A stretch of DNA of 44,904 nt, from contig WNZI01000026.1 in assembly GCA_009728235.1 (NCBI GenBank), forward strand, positions 1 to 44,904, given 5' to 3'. This DNA comes from Vibrio cholerae. GTDB taxonomy: Bacteria; Actinomycetota; Actinomycetes; Actinomycetales; Micrococcaceae. Below are positions 25,620-35,903 of this stretch, in pieces. Each line of letters starts with the position of its first letter. Position 1 is the stretch's first letter. Under the pieces are notes generated by a model. That model worked only from the letters and a program-made list of their open reading frames with translations. It ran no database searches and was not told the origin of the DNA. The position numbers and the translations under genes are program-made.

Positions 25620-25666
25620 GCCCCCGGGCCGCCTGAACCTCCGAAGGGATGAATGCGAGGTGCTCC

Positions 25667-27385
25667 ATGACGGACCCTGACCGAGAACCGGTGGAAGGCC
25701 GTTCACCCGCGACCAATCCGTCTCCTGTCGCCGAAGCGCTCCCCGTCATCCGGCGGCCCTTCGATCCGACCGAGGACGACAAGATCCGGATGGCGGCAAG
25801 CGCGAGCTCGGATCCGGATTCGGCAGGCGACGCAGGGCGAACGCCTCCGCGCCGGGCCGCTCCGCCGTCCAGGCGTCCAGCGGCAGCACCGAAGGGCCCC
25901 CGCCAGGGGCGGCAGCGCCCTTCAGCTTCCCGTCCGACGGATGCACTGCCGACCACGCCCCAGAGCGTGCCGTCGACCGGCCGTCCCAATGCAGCGGCGC
26001 GCTCTGTGCTGCGCAGGCTCGTGCAGGGGGAGGCCCCACCCACCCAGGCCATGAGCATCGTCGAGCGTCTGGCCGGCAGCCCGTATGCCAACCCGACGAT
26101 CCATGCGGGGGGCCCTGACGCGAGTGCCCGCAAGGCCCTCGACTTCGCGCTCAACCTGGCCGAGACGATGTTCCGGTACGGAGCCGGCGCACTGGAGGTG
26201 GAGACCAGCATCATCGCCGTCACCGCCGCGTACGGCCTGGAACACATCGAAGTGGACATCACCAACCAGTCCGTCGTCATCAACTACTCGGCGAAGGACC
26301 AGACCCCCACGACCGTCCTGCGGGTGGTGCGCTCCTGGACGAACAACTACGCCGGGCTCACCGCCATCCATCGTCTCGTCTCCGACATCGCCGACGGCGG
26401 CGTCTCGCGGACCGAGGCAGCCCATCGGCTCGACGAGATCATCCACAGGCCCAAGCCGTTCCCGCGCTGGATGGTGACGGCAGCCTTCGGCATCTTCTCC
26501 GCGGCGATCGTCGCCTTCGTCGGTGGAACGCTGCTCGGGTCCCTCGTCGGTTTCCTCAGCTGCATCCTCGTGGACCTGGTGAGCCGGAAGCTCGGGGAGT
26601 GGCGCGTTCCCGAATTCTTCTCCGTGGCCACCTCGGCTGCGCTCGTGACCCTGATCGCCATGCTGTTCTGGTGGCTCCAGGTGCCGATCTCGCCGGCCCT
26701 CGTGGTGGTGGGGGGAATCCTCCTGCTGCTGCCGACGGGCCGCCTCGTCTCCGCCACGCAGGACGCCATCAACGGCTTCCCCGTCACGGCAGCGGGGCGT
26801 TTCCTCTCCGCCATCCTCGTCTTCGCGGCACTCGTGTCGGGCATCGCCGTCGCCCTGGTGGCAGGAGTCGCGCTCGGGATACCGGAACTCGAGGTCCTTG
26901 AGTCCTCGGGGTCGCAGTACCCCTGGCCCGCCGTCGCGGTGCTGGTCTTCATCGCCGTCAGCATGATCTGCATCGCCGAGCAGACGGACGTGTCTCTGGT
27001 GATCCCGACGTCGCTCGTCGCCGTCGCCGGCTACCTCCTGCTGATCAGTGCGATGACCGCAGGCGTCGGCTACCGGCTCGCCCCCGCGCTCGCCGCAGTC
27101 CTGATCGGCGCGCTGTCCCGCGTCGTCGCCCTCCGGCTGGGTGCGCCCCAGCTGGTCGTCGCCGTACCCGCCGTGCTCTTCCTCTACCCCGGACTGACGA
27201 TCTTCCGGTCCATGTACATGCTCACCATCGACAGCGAGATCGTCTCGGGAGGCGCGATCGGGCTGTTCAACGCCCTCACCGTGGTGCTGGCGATCGCCGC
27301 TGGGGTCGTGCTCGGTGACAACCTGGCGCGGCCCTTCACGAGGAAACTCAGCTCGAACGAACGCCAGCGGAACCGCCGACGGTAG
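25667..27385 (+). CDS. thrE: Threonine/serine exporter, ThrE family
   Basis: A 572-residue inner-membrane protein: a long Pro/Ser/Arg-rich cytoplasmic N-terminus (to ~150), the ThrE N-terminal soluble domain (RKALDFALNLAETMFRYGAG; VEVDITNQSV, about 150-265) and about ten membrane helices (C-terminal ThrE_2-like domain). The C. glutamicum ThrE exports threonine and serine. ATG at 25667 has GAGGTG 7 nt upstream; an ATG six codons earlier has no properly spaced site. The tail is basic (ERQRNRRR). Confidence 0.88.
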   Translation: MTDPDREPVEGRSPATNPSPVAEALPVIRRPFDPTEDDKIRMAASASSDPDSAGDAGRTPPRRAAPPSRRPAAAPKGPRQGRQRPSASRPTDALPTTPQSVPSTGRPNAAARSVLRRLVQGEAPPTQAMSIVERLAGSPYANPTIHAGGPDASARKALDFALNLAETMFRYGAGALEVETSIIAVTAAYGLEHIEVDITNQSVVINYSAKDQTPTTVLRVVRSWTNNYAGLTAIHRLVSDIADGGVSRTEAAHRLDEIIHRPKPFPRWMVTAAFGIFSAAIVAFVGGTLLGSLVGFLSCILVDLVSRKLGEWRVPEFFSVATSAALVTLIAMLFWWLQVPISPALVVVGGILLLLPTGRLVSATQDAINGFPVTAAGRFLSAILVFAALVSGIAVALVAGVALGIPELEVLESSGSQYPWPAVAVLVFIAVSMICIAEQTDVSLVIPTSLVAVAGYLLLISAMTAGVGYRLAPALAAVLIGALSRVVALRLGAPQLVVAVPAVLFLYPGLTIFRSMYMLTIDSEIVSGGAIGLFNALTVVLAIAAGVVLGDNLARPFTRKLSSNERQRNRRR

Positions 27386-27424
27386 CTCGATCGCCCGACA
27401 CCGGCGCTATGCGCCACCGTCGGC
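27375..27424. terminator. Inverted repeat at the convergent thrE/ung ends
   Basis: gccgacggt at 27375-27383 pairs with accgtcggc at 27416-27424, spanning the ends of both convergent genes, with a smaller ggcgc-tat-gcgcc hairpin inside. No T run. A weak bidirectional terminator is possible. Confidence 0.35.
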
Positions 27425-28246
27425 CGGTGCTGTCCGGGCCCAGTCGATCGGGTTTGCGCCCTGCTGCGCCAGAAGCTGGTTGGTGCGGCTGAAGGGCCGT
27501 GAACCGAAGAAGCCGCGTGACGCCGACAGCGGGCTCGGATGCGCGGATTCGACCGTCGGCGTCTTCCCGAGCAGGGGTTTGAGGCGGAGTGCGTCCTTCC
27601 CCCACAGGATGGCCACGAGAGGTCCGCCCCGTGCCACGAGCGCCCGGATCGCGGCGTCGGTCACCCGTTCCCAGCCGAGGCCCCGGTGCGACGCCGTCTC
27701 TCCGGCTCTGACCGTCAGGACCCGGTTGAGGAGCAGGACCCCCTGCTCCGCCCACCCCGACAGGTCGCCCGTCGCCGGCGCCGCGACCCCGGTATCGGAG
27801 GACAGCTCCCGGTAGATGTTGGCAAGGCTGCGTGGAATGGGCCGCGTGGCCGGATCGACGGCGAAGCTCAGCCCGACGGCGTGGCCCGGGGTGGGGTAGG
27901 GGTCCTGTCCCATGATCACCACGCGGACGCGGTCCAGGGGAGCGGTGAAGGCCCGGAGGATGTGCTGCGCCGCTGGCAGTACTCGGACGCCCCGGTCGAG
28001 GTCCTCGCCGAGGAACGCGGCGAGCTGGTGGAGGTCGGGCTCGACGGGCCGGAGGACGGCCGCCCAGTCGGGGGGAAGGAGCTCCTCGACCCTGGTGGGT
28101 GCGGCGAAGGGGAACGGAGCGCCGGACAGCGGTGGGCGCCCGGTCGACGTCGGTCCAGCGCGACGAGGGCTGCCCGCTCCTGCAGCTGCGCGGTGCCCGG
28201 CAGGAGGATCGGGCAGGTCGAAGAGTGTGCCGTCGTCGTGGGTCAT
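27407..28246 (-). CDS. ung: Uracil-DNA glycosylase
   Basis: A 279-residue family-1 uracil-DNA glycosylase that removes uracil from DNA. The water-activating motif is [16 protein letters not shown] (Asp115; family consensus GQDPYH, here YP), the DNA-intercalating motif is [11 protein letters not shown], and the region [12 protein letters not shown] and ILWGKDA fit UDG. An N-terminal extension of about 50 residues (Pro/Ala/Gly-rich) precedes the core. ATG at 28246 has GGGGG upstream. An in-frame extension to 28519 was rejected because it is compositionally wrong and overlaps the DUF3263 gene. Confidence 0.92.
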   Translation of the reverse strand: MTHDDGTLFDLPDPPAGHRAAAGAGSPRRAGPTSTGRPPLSGAPFPFAAPTRVEELLPPDWAAVLRPVEPDLHQLAAFLGEDLDRGVRVLPAAQHILRAFTAPLDRVRVVIMGQDPYPTPGHAVGLSFAVDPATRPIPRSLANIYRELSSDTGVAAPATGDLSGWAEQGVLLLNRVLTVRAGETASHRGLGWERVTDAAIRALVARGGPLVAILWGKDALRLKPLLGKTPTVESAHPSPLSASRGFFGSRPFSRTNQLLAQQGANPIDWARTAPADGGA

Positions 28247-28355
28247 ACCCCCATTCTCGCGCCGTGCGCCGACGGACCGGCGCGAATGACATCGATGTGA
28301 TTCCGCTCTACCATGGGGTGACGATTGTCCGGGTCGACGGGAGGCGAAGCCAGGA

Positions 28356-28661
28356 ATGACGGAGCCATCACGGCGTACGGACGGCTCGGTCCCGGAGCAG
28401 GACGCGAGGCTGGTCCTCGCCGACCGCGAGCAGCGCATGCTGGCGCTCGAGCGGGAGTGGTGGAAGTACTCCGGCGCCAAGGAACAGGCGATCCGGGACC
28501 TCTTCAACATGTCCGCCACCCACTACTACCAGGTGCTCAACGCCCTCATCGACACGGAAGCGGCCCTCGCCCACGACCCGATGCTGGTGAAGCGGCTCCG
28601 GCGCCTGAGGTCCACCCGCCAGAGGGCACGGTCCGCCCGCAGGCTCGGCGCGGACATCTAG
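28356..28661 (+). CDS. DUF3263 helix-turn-helix-like protein
   Basis: A 101-residue basic protein with the DUF3263 signature ([13 protein letters not shown] ... [21 protein letters not shown]), a likely winged-helix or HTH DNA-binding fold; a C-terminal Arg-rich tail ([17 protein letters not shown]). Its function is not known; the location before a LytR_C-domain gene and groEL is conserved in Arthrobacter-like genomes to my knowledge. ATG at 28356 has GGGAGG 11 nt upstream. Confidence 0.83.
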   Translation: MTEPSRRTDGSVPEQDARLVLADREQRMLALEREWWKYSGAKEQAIRDLFNMSATHYYQVLNALIDTEAALAHDPMLVKRLRRLRSTRQRARSARRLGADI

Positions 28662-28711
28662 CTGTACCGACCTGATTGCACTCCTCGACGAGCGAAGGAC
28701 CACCCCGACCC

Positions 28712-29356
28712 ATGACTGACCACCCGAGGGACGAGTTCGACAAGGTCCCCGAGTCCTCGGCCCGACAGGGTGTCCACCGGGAGCGGGTGAACCCCGCCCG
28801 ATCGAGTGGCCTCGGCCTCAAGATCACGGTCGGGGTGCTCGCGCTGCTCATCGGTCTCGGTGCGTACTTCATCCTCCCCAGGCTGGGACTCGGACAGGGC
28901 GACGGCGGAGCGTCGGGTGCGGCCCCCACCCCTGCCGTGACGCAGACTTCCGGTACGTCTGCCGAACCCTCCGCGACGTCCGGCTCGAGCGACGATGCCA
29001 CGGACACAGCGGGGCCGGATGCAGGGGCGACGGGCGAGGCGGAGGCCACCCCGTCCGCTGATGACGCGGCTGCGGGTGGTCCGGACCGGACACAGACCGT
29101 CAATGTCCTGAACGGCACGGGCTCCCCGGGCCTGGCTTCGGTGGCAGCCGGACGGCTGGCTTCGGCCGGGTGGTCATCGGCGCTACCGGGCAACTGGGCC
29201 GGTGCGCCGCTCGACGCGTCGGTGGTCTTCTACAACGGCGAGGCGCAGCGGTCCGGTGCGGAGGCGGTGGCCGAGGATCTGGGCATCACCAATCTGATCG
29301 ACAGCCCCGACATCTCCGCCGAGATCTCCGTCGTCCTCGGGCCCGAGTTCCAGTAG
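28712..29356 (+). CDS. LytR C-terminal (LytR_C) domain protein
   Basis: A 214-residue membrane protein: a short cytoplasmic part, one helix (about 33-52), an Ala/Ser/Thr/Asp-rich linker (55-130) and a C-terminal LytR_C domain (VNVLNGTGSPGLASVAAGRL ... SAEISVVLGPEF). LytR_C is an accessory domain of cell-envelope proteins; LCP (phosphotransferase) domain is absent. It follows the DUF3263 gene by 50 nt. Start ATG at 28712, preceded by CGAAGGAC at a longish distance. Confidence 0.82.
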   Translation: MTDHPRDEFDKVPESSARQGVHRERVNPARSSGLGLKITVGVLALLIGLGAYFILPRLGLGQGDGGASGAAPTPAVTQTSGTSAEPSATSGSSDDATDTAGPDAGATGEAEATPSADDAAAGGPDRTQTVNVLNGTGSPGLASVAAGRLASAGWSSALPGNWAGAPLDASVVFYNGEAQRSGAEAVAEDLGITNLIDSPDISAEISVVLGPEFQ

Positions 29357-29499
29357 GCCTGGTCCTGGGACTGGGGAGCGGGAGGGCAAGCACTCCGGCC
29401 ATGGACCGGACGTGCCGGGCCTCGTCCGGTGACGCCGGTGCGGGCTGCGCCGGAGGTGGGGAGCGCGGTGGATCACCGGACGCAGCACCACTTCGACGG

Positions 29500-29526
29500 G
29501 TTGCACTCACGTGGTGAGAGTGCTAA
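29500..29526. promoter_or_regulatory. CIRCE element 1 (HrcA operator)
   Basis: gttgcactc, 9-nt spacer, gagtgctaa: two mismatches in the left arm to the consensus TTAGCACTC-N9-GAGTGCTAA. It overlaps a plausible promoter (TTGCAC at 29501-29506, 17 nt spacer, TAATTG at 29524-29529). Confidence 0.88.
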
Positions 29527-29534
29527 TTGTTGAG

Positions 29535-29561
29535 TTAGCACTCAAGCGCGCAGACTGCTAA
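29535..29561. promoter_or_regulatory. CIRCE element 2 (HrcA operator)
   Basis: ttagcactc, 9-nt spacer, gactgctaa: one mismatch. It starts 8 nt after element 1 and would lie in the beginning of the transcript. The remaining 160 nt to groEL is an untranslated leader with a GAAAGGA site before the ATG at 29721; I see no gene in 29357-29720. Confidence 0.9.
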
Positions 29562-29687
29562 AGCTGTGCGTCACGGGTGAAGCAGGCAAACCTCTGTGGT
29601 GGGGGTGGAGCCGGGACGTGAAAGAGATCGTCCAGGCGCTGCCCGGCCGTCGCGGGCACCACACGCAGGCAAGCATTCATGTGCTGA

Positions 29688-31358
<1,671 letters not shown>

Positions 31359-31401
31359 TCCCCACATCGCTGGTCGAGCCACCTCGCGCTCGCAGCACGA
31401 C

Positions 31402-31436
31402 GAAGGGCGCACCCCCACGTGGGGGTGCCGCCCTTC
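31402..31436. terminator. Strong hairpin between convergent groEL and WXG100 genes
   Basis: A perfect 18-nt palindrome (cacccccac / gtgggggtg) flanked by gaagggcg and cgcccttc arms, with one unpaired base. It lies between groEL (ends 31358) and the minus-strand WXG100 gene (ends 31492); no T run. Confidence 0.75.
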
Positions 31437-31491
31437 CCGTGTGCCGCGCTGACCGCGGCAGCACACGTCGAGCTGCTCGGCAGGTGCCGGA

Positions 31492-31782
31492 TCAGCTCAT
31501 GAACATGCGGGCGTTGCTCTGCTCGGCATCGGCGTACTGCTGGGTCGCCACGTTCAGGGCCTCGTTGATCCCGGTGAGCGATTCCTCCACCTGCTGCTGC
31601 GTGCCCCTCCATTGGAGGATGAGCTGCTGGAAGTTCGTGGCCGCCTGACCTGTCCACAGTCCCTCGAGTTCGCGCAGTCCCGCCTGCATCGAGTTCACTT
31701 CCGCCTGCAGCCGTGCGATGGTGCCCTGTACCTGGCTGCTCTTGGCGGCCAGGCTGTCGGTGTCTACGTTGAAGAATGCCAT
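31492..31782 (-). CDS. WXG100-family (ESAT-6-like) protein
   Basis: A 96-residue WXG100 protein: two helices around a central W-T-G motif (LEGLWTGQAATNF, about residue 43). Such proteins form hairpin dimers and are exported by ESX/type VII systems or act as small regulators. No FtsK/SpoIIIE-type EccC or other ESX gene is present in this window, so it is an orphan here. ATG at 31782 has GGGAG upstream. It is downstream of the histidine kinase gene, 64 nt away. Confidence 0.85.
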   Translation of the reverse strand: MAFFNVDTDSLAAKSSQVQGTIARLQAEVNSMQAGLRELEGLWTGQAATNFQQLILQWRGTQQQVEESLTGINEALNVATQQYADAEQSNARMFMS

Positions 31783-31846
31783 GCTGTGCTCCCGTGTGTG
31801 ATCGCGCCTTTTTGACGCTTCGACGGTAGGGCACGCCGGCCGGCGC

Positions 31847-33469
31847 TCAGAGGTCGTCGCGGCTCTTGTGGACAACCGGCGTCGTGGGCGGCACCTGTGG
31901 AGGAACGATGCGTTCCGGCGGGGTCCGCTGGAAGGAGGCAGCGGATCCTCCGGTGGCAGGCGGTCCGTCGACCGGGTGGCCGGATTCCCCGTCTGGTCCG
32001 TCGTCGGGCTCTTCGTCGGTCCGCGGGTCCCCCGCCGGGTCCTCGAGGGGGGCGTGCGGCAGCCGGATCGACAGCGTGGCTCCGCCGCCCGGCGTCTCCT
32101 CCAACCGAACGCTGCCGTCGTGCTGCGCGACAAGGGCGGCGACGATGGCGAGGCCGAGACCCGTCCCACCGGTCTCCCGGTGCCGGGAGGTGTCCGCCCG
32201 GTAGAAGCGTTCGAAGACTTTGGCGGCGTCGTCATCGGAGATCCCGGGCCCATGGTCGCGAACCTCGAGGACGGAGTCGCTGTGGCCGTGCAACACGGGT
32301 GCCACCCCGACGGCGATCTCGATGGGTGAGTCCTCGGGCGTGTAGCGCAGCGCATTGGTCATGAGGTTCGCAACCACCTGGCGCAGGCGTGCCTCGTCCC
32401 CCTGGGTCGGCGCTGATCGTGGTGGTCCGCCGTCGAGTCCGATGACGGTGATGGGACGCCCCGGAGCCGTGGCGGTCGCATCGAACGCCGCGTCGTGTCC
32501 CAGCACCATCAGGTCCAGGGGCTTCATCTCGAGCGGGCGCTGCTCGTCGATGCGGGCGAGGGTGAGCAGGTCCTCGACGAGCTGACCCATGCGGATGGCT
32601 TCGCTCTCGATCCTGCCCATGGCCGCCGCGACGTCCTCGTCCTTCTGCAGGGCACCGTGCCTGTACAGCTCGGAGTAGCCGCGGATGGTCACCAGGGGTG
32701 TGCGGAGTTCGTGGGACGCGTCGGCGACGAAGCGGCGCATCTTGTTCTCGGAAGCGGTCCGCGCGGCGAAGGCCCGTTCGATGTGCGCGAGCATGGCATT
32801 GAGCGACCGTGACAGGCGGCCGATCTCCGAGGCCGGGCGCTCGACGGCGACGCGGCGCGAGAGGTCACCCGTGGCGATCGCTGCTGCCGTCCGTTCCACG
32901 CGGGCCAACGGGGCGAACTGGCGTGTCACGGTCACGAAGGCGATGAGGGAGGCCAGGGCGGTGGTCACGAGACCCGAGGTGAAGATGATCTCCGTGGCTT
33001 CCTGCAGGGACTCGTTGACGGTGTTCAGCCTGGAACCGATGGCGAGGTAGCCCTCCGTGTTCGCGAACCGGAAGATCCGTACCCGCCAGCCCTGGCTGTC
33101 CCCGTCCTTGCTGGCGACGTCGAATCCTGCTCCGTCGAGCTCGACGATACGTTCCTGCGTGATGCCGTCGAGATCGGGTACGTCGACGGCATCGTCGGAC
33201 TGGTTCGCCATCAGCTTGGTGCCGTCGCTGTCCAGCAGGGCGGCGTAGTACCTGAGGACGGTGCCGTCCGCTTCCGGTTCCGCGGAGTAGATCTCGGCCG
33301 CCACGGCGCGGGCGTTCGTCCTGAGGTCGGCGTCGACGCGGTCGACGAGACCATCGCGCAGCAGCGACACCGTGGCGAGACCGGTGATTCCCACCGTCAC
33401 GATCATGAGGAGCATGATGATCGCGACGAGCTGCGAGCGGAGCGACGCCGCGTTCCAGCGCTTGACCAA
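31847..33469 (-). CDS. Sensor histidine kinase (OmpR-partner type)
   Basis: A 540-residue membrane kinase: helix 1 (about 14-36), an extracytoplasmic sensor (37-160, unrecognised), helix 2 (~162-182), HAMP (183-240), HisKA with phospho-His in ASHELRTPL (His253) and HATPase_c with NALRYTP (N box), DHGPGIS (G1) and GTGLGLAIV (G2). The long Pro/Glu/Asp-rich tail (RLPHAPLEDP to the end) is unusual. Start is TTG at 33469, 9 nt after the response regulator stop, as no ATG or GTG lies before helix 1. Pairs with the regulator upstream; resembles MprB/TcrY/PrrB types. Signal unknown. Confidence 0.9.
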   Translation of the reverse strand: MVKRWNAASLRSQLVAIIMLLMIVTVGITGLATVSLLRDGLVDRVDADLRTNARAVAAEIYSAEPEADGTVLRYYAALLDSDGTKLMANQSDDAVDVPDLDGITQERIVELDGAGFDVASKDGDSQGWRVRIFRFANTEGYLAIGSRLNTVNESLQEATEIIFTSGLVTTALASLIAFVTVTRQFAPLARVERTAAAIATGDLSRRVAVERPASEIGRLSRSLNAMLAHIERAFAARTASENKMRRFVADASHELRTPLVTIRGYSELYRHGALQKDEDVAAAMGRIESEAIRMGQLVEDLLTLARIDEQRPLEMKPLDLMVLGHDAAFDATATAPGRPITVIGLDGGPPRSAPTQGDEARLRQVVANLMTNALRYTPEDSPIEIAVGVAPVLHGHSDSVLEVRDHGPGISDDDAAKVFERFYRADTSRHRETGGTGLGLAIVAALVAQHDGSVRLEETPGGGATLSIRLPHAPLEDPAGDPRTDEEPDDGPDGESGHPVDGPPATGGSAASFQRTPPERIVPPQVPPTTPVVHKSRDDL

Positions 33470-33478
33470 CGGCCGGCG

Positions 33479-34189
33479 CTACCGCTTGTCGGCGGTGCGG
33501 AGCAGGTAGCCCACTCCCCGCTTCGTCTGGATCAGCGCGACGGCGTCGGTCGTCCGGTCGATCTTGCGGCGGAGGTAGGAGATGTAGGACTCGACGATCG
33601 ACGCGTCCCCGTTGAAGTCGTACTCCCACACGTGATCCAGGATCTGGGCTTTCGACAGCACACGGTTCGGGTTCATCATCAGGTAGCGGAGCAGCTTGAA
33701 CTCCGTGGGGGAGAGATCGATCACCTCTCCGCCGCGCCTGACCTCGTGGGCGTCGTCGTCGAGTTCGAGATCGTCGACCCGGATCACGGCGTCGTCGTCC
33801 TCGAGGGGATGGGTGCGGCGCAGGACCGCGCGGATCCGTGCGACCACCTCGTCGAGGCTGAAGGGTTTGGTCACGTAGTCGTCACCCCCGACCGTGAGGC
33901 CCGTCACCTTGTCGTCGGTGTCGTCGCGCGCCGTGAGGAACACGACGGGGAAATGGCGGCCCGCTGCGCGCAGCCTGCGCGTGACGGTGAACCCGTCCAT
34001 GTCCGGGAGCATGACGTCGAGCACGGCGAGATCGGGATTGTGGAGCTCGGCGGCTGCTAGGGCGTCGCGTCCGTTGGCGGCGGCGACGACGTCGAACCCG
34101 GCGAACCGCAGTGAGGTCGAAAGGAGTTCGCGGATGTTCGGTTCGTCGTCGACGACGAGCAGTTTCGCTTCGGGGCCTGTTTTCTTCAC
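33479..34189 (-). CDS. OmpR-family response regulator
   Basis: A 236-residue regulator: receiver domain (about 8-122) with acidic pocket DDE (14-16), phospho-acceptor Asp58, Thr/Ser (LTAR, about 85) and Lys108 (TKPF), then a winged-helix OmpR-type DNA-binding domain (about 135-232; LSPTEFKLLRYLMMNPN, YISYLRRKID, KRGVGYLL). The GTG start at 34189 lies six bases after GATACT. A longer upstream frame is compositionally wrong and overlaps the XPB gene. It forms a unit with the histidine kinase. Confidence 0.92.
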   Translation of the reverse strand: MKKTGPEAKLLVVDDEPNIRELLSTSLRFAGFDVVAAANGRDALAAAELHNPDLAVLDVMLPDMDGFTVTRRLRAAGRHFPVVFLTARDDTDDKVTGLTVGGDDYVTKPFSLDEVVARIRAVLRRTHPLEDDDAVIRVDDLELDDDAHEVRRGGEVIDLSPTEFKLLRYLMMNPNRVLSKAQILDHVWEYDFNGDASIVESYISYLRRKIDRTTDAVALIQTKRGVGYLLRTADKR

Positions 34190-34201
34190 GCTGCCAGTAT
34201 C
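34190..34201 (-). promoter_or_regulatory. Leaderless-type -10 element before the response regulator
   Basis: On the minus strand GATACT (34201-34196), six bases, GTG start at 34189. Confidence 0.45.
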
Positions 34202-34244
34202 CCCGCGTTGTCTGGGAGCTCGCTGGACGATTGCTGTACGCGCA

Positions 34245-35903
34245 CTACTGGTCCCTGGGTTCCACGTCCTCGACGCCGGAGGAATCGAGGATGCGGTAGG
34301 CGTAGCCCTGCTCGGCGAGGAAGCGCTGCCGCTTGGCTGCGAAATCCTGGTCCAGGGTGTCCCGCGCGACGACCGTGTAGAACCGGGCGGCACGGCCGTC
34401 AGCCTTCGGCCGCAGCAGTCGGCCCAGGCGCTGGGCCTCTTCCTGCCGCGAACCGAACGAGCCGGAGACCTGGATCGCGACGGCCGCTTCCGGCAGGTCG
34501 ATCGAGAAGTTCGCCACCTTGGACACCACGAGGACGTGGATCTCCCCGGCCCGGAACGCCCCGAAGAGCCGTTGCCGTTCCTTCACGGAGGTATCGCCCT
34601 TGATGACGGGGGCGTCGAGGCGGGCCGCGAGATCGTCGAGCTGGTCGATGTACTGGCCGATGACGAGGAGCTGCTCACCCCGGTGCGCTGCCACGAGCTT
34701 CTCGACCACCTCCGACTTGGTGTCGGAGGTGGCGCACAGTCGGTACTTGTCGCCGTCGTCGGCCATCGCATAGGCGACGCGCTCGTCGCGGGGGAGGTCC
34801 ACCCGTACCTCCACGCAGTCTGCCGGCGCGATGTACCCCTGCGCCTCGATGTCCTTCCACGGTGCGTCGTACCGTTTCGGCCCGATGAGCGAGAACACCT
34901 CGCCCTCGCGGCCGTCCTCGCGCACGAGGGTCGCGGTCAGGCCCAACCGGCGACGAGCCTGGAGGTCGGCGGTCATCTTGAAGATGGGAGCCGGAAGGAG
35001 GTGGACCTCGTCGTACACGATCAGCCCCCAGTCGTTCGCGTCGAGCAGCTCGAGGTGGGGATAGAGCCCGCCGCGCTTCGTGGTCAGGACCTGGTACGTC
35101 GCGATGGTGACCGGCCGTACCTCCTTCACGGCTCCCGAGTACTCGCCGATCTCGTCCTCCGTCAGCGACGTGCGCTTGAGCAGTTCGTCCTTCCACTGCC
35201 GCGCGGACACGGTGTTGGTGACGAGGATCAACGTGGTGGTCTGGCTCGTCGCCATCGCTGCGGCACCCACGAGGGTCTTCCCGGCCCCGCACGGCAGGAC
35301 GACGACACCCGAGCCGCCCGACCAGAAGTTCTCGACGGCGAGCTGTTGGTAAGGGCGCAGGGCCCAGCCGTCCTCACGGAGCGCGATCGGGTGCGGCGTG
35401 CCGTCGACGTAACCGGCGAAGTCCTCCGCCGGCCACCCGAGTTTGAGCAGCAACTGCTTGAGTTGGCCGCGCTGCGAGGAGTGCACCACGACGGTCTCGC
35501 CGTCGATCCGCGGCCCGAGCAGCGGCTGGATCTTCTTGGCGTGCAGAACCTCCTCCAGGACGGGGTAGTCCGACGTGCGCAGGACCAGTCCGTGCTGCGG
35601 ATCCTTCTCCAGCCGGAGCCTGCCGTACCGGGACATGGTGTCCTCGATGTCGATCAGGAGTGCATGCGGCACGGGGAAGCGGGAGTAGGTGAGCAGGGTG
35701 TCGAGGACGCGCTCGGCGTCGAGACCCGCTGCCCGGGCGTTCCACAGCCCCAGCGGGGTCAGGCGGTAGCTGTGCACGTGCTCGGGTGCGCGCTCCAGCT
35801 CCGCGAACGCGGCGATGGCATGACGCGCCTCGGTGGCCTGCTCGTGGTCCACCTCGAGCAGGATGGTCTTGTCGCTCTGGACGATCAGTGGCCCGTCAAC
35901 CAT
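34245..35903 (-). CDS. XPB-type DNA repair helicase (SF2)
   Basis: A 552-residue superfamily 2 helicase: N-terminal domain (about 5-165) of the Helicase_C_3-like type, damage recognition/RED motif REDG at 328-331, Walker A PCGAGKT (204-210), DEVH box 298-301, TATL motif (321-326 region), and motif VI near the C-terminus (QRLGRLLRPKADG). XPB (ERCC3) unwinds DNA in repair and transcription; bacterial XPB is found mainly in Actinobacteria. It overlaps the upstream partner gene by 8 nt, implying a tightly coupled pair. Confidence 0.94.
   Translation of the reverse strand: MVDGPLIVQSDKTILLEVDHEQATEARHAIAAFAELERAPEHVHSYRLTPLGLWNARAAGLDAERVLDTLLTYSRFPVPHALLIDIEDTMSRYGRLRLEKDPQHGLVLRTSDYPVLEEVLHAKKIQPLLGPRIDGETVVVHSSQRGQLKQLLLKLGWPAEDFAGYVDGTPHPIALREDGWALRPYQQLAVENFWSGGSGVVVLPCGAGKTLVGAAAMATSQTTTLILVTNTVSARQWKDELLKRTSLTEDEIGEYSGAVKEVRPVTIATYQVLTTKRGGLYPHLELLDANDWGLIVYDEVHLLPAPIFKMTADLQARRRLGLTATLVREDGREGEVFSLIGPKRYDAPWKDIEAQGYIAPADCVEVRVDLPRDERVAYAMADDGDKYRLCATSDTKSEVVEKLVAAHRGEQLLVIGQYIDQLDDLAARLDAPVIKGDTSVKERQRLFGAFRAGEIHVLVVSKVANFSIDLPEAAVAIQVSGSFGSRQEEAQRLGRLLRPKADGRAARFYTVVARDTLDQDFAAKRQRFLAEQGYAYRILDSSGVEDVEPRDQ

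Noticed and set aside
28247..28519. N-terminal extension of ung
   Set aside because: Overlaps the DUF3263 gene and has antisense-like composition; ATG at 28246 has a good ribosome-binding site.
29357..29499. Possible small gene between the LytR_C gene and the CIRCE elements
   Set aside because: Open frames have no start site with ribosome-binding site and no coding-like bias.
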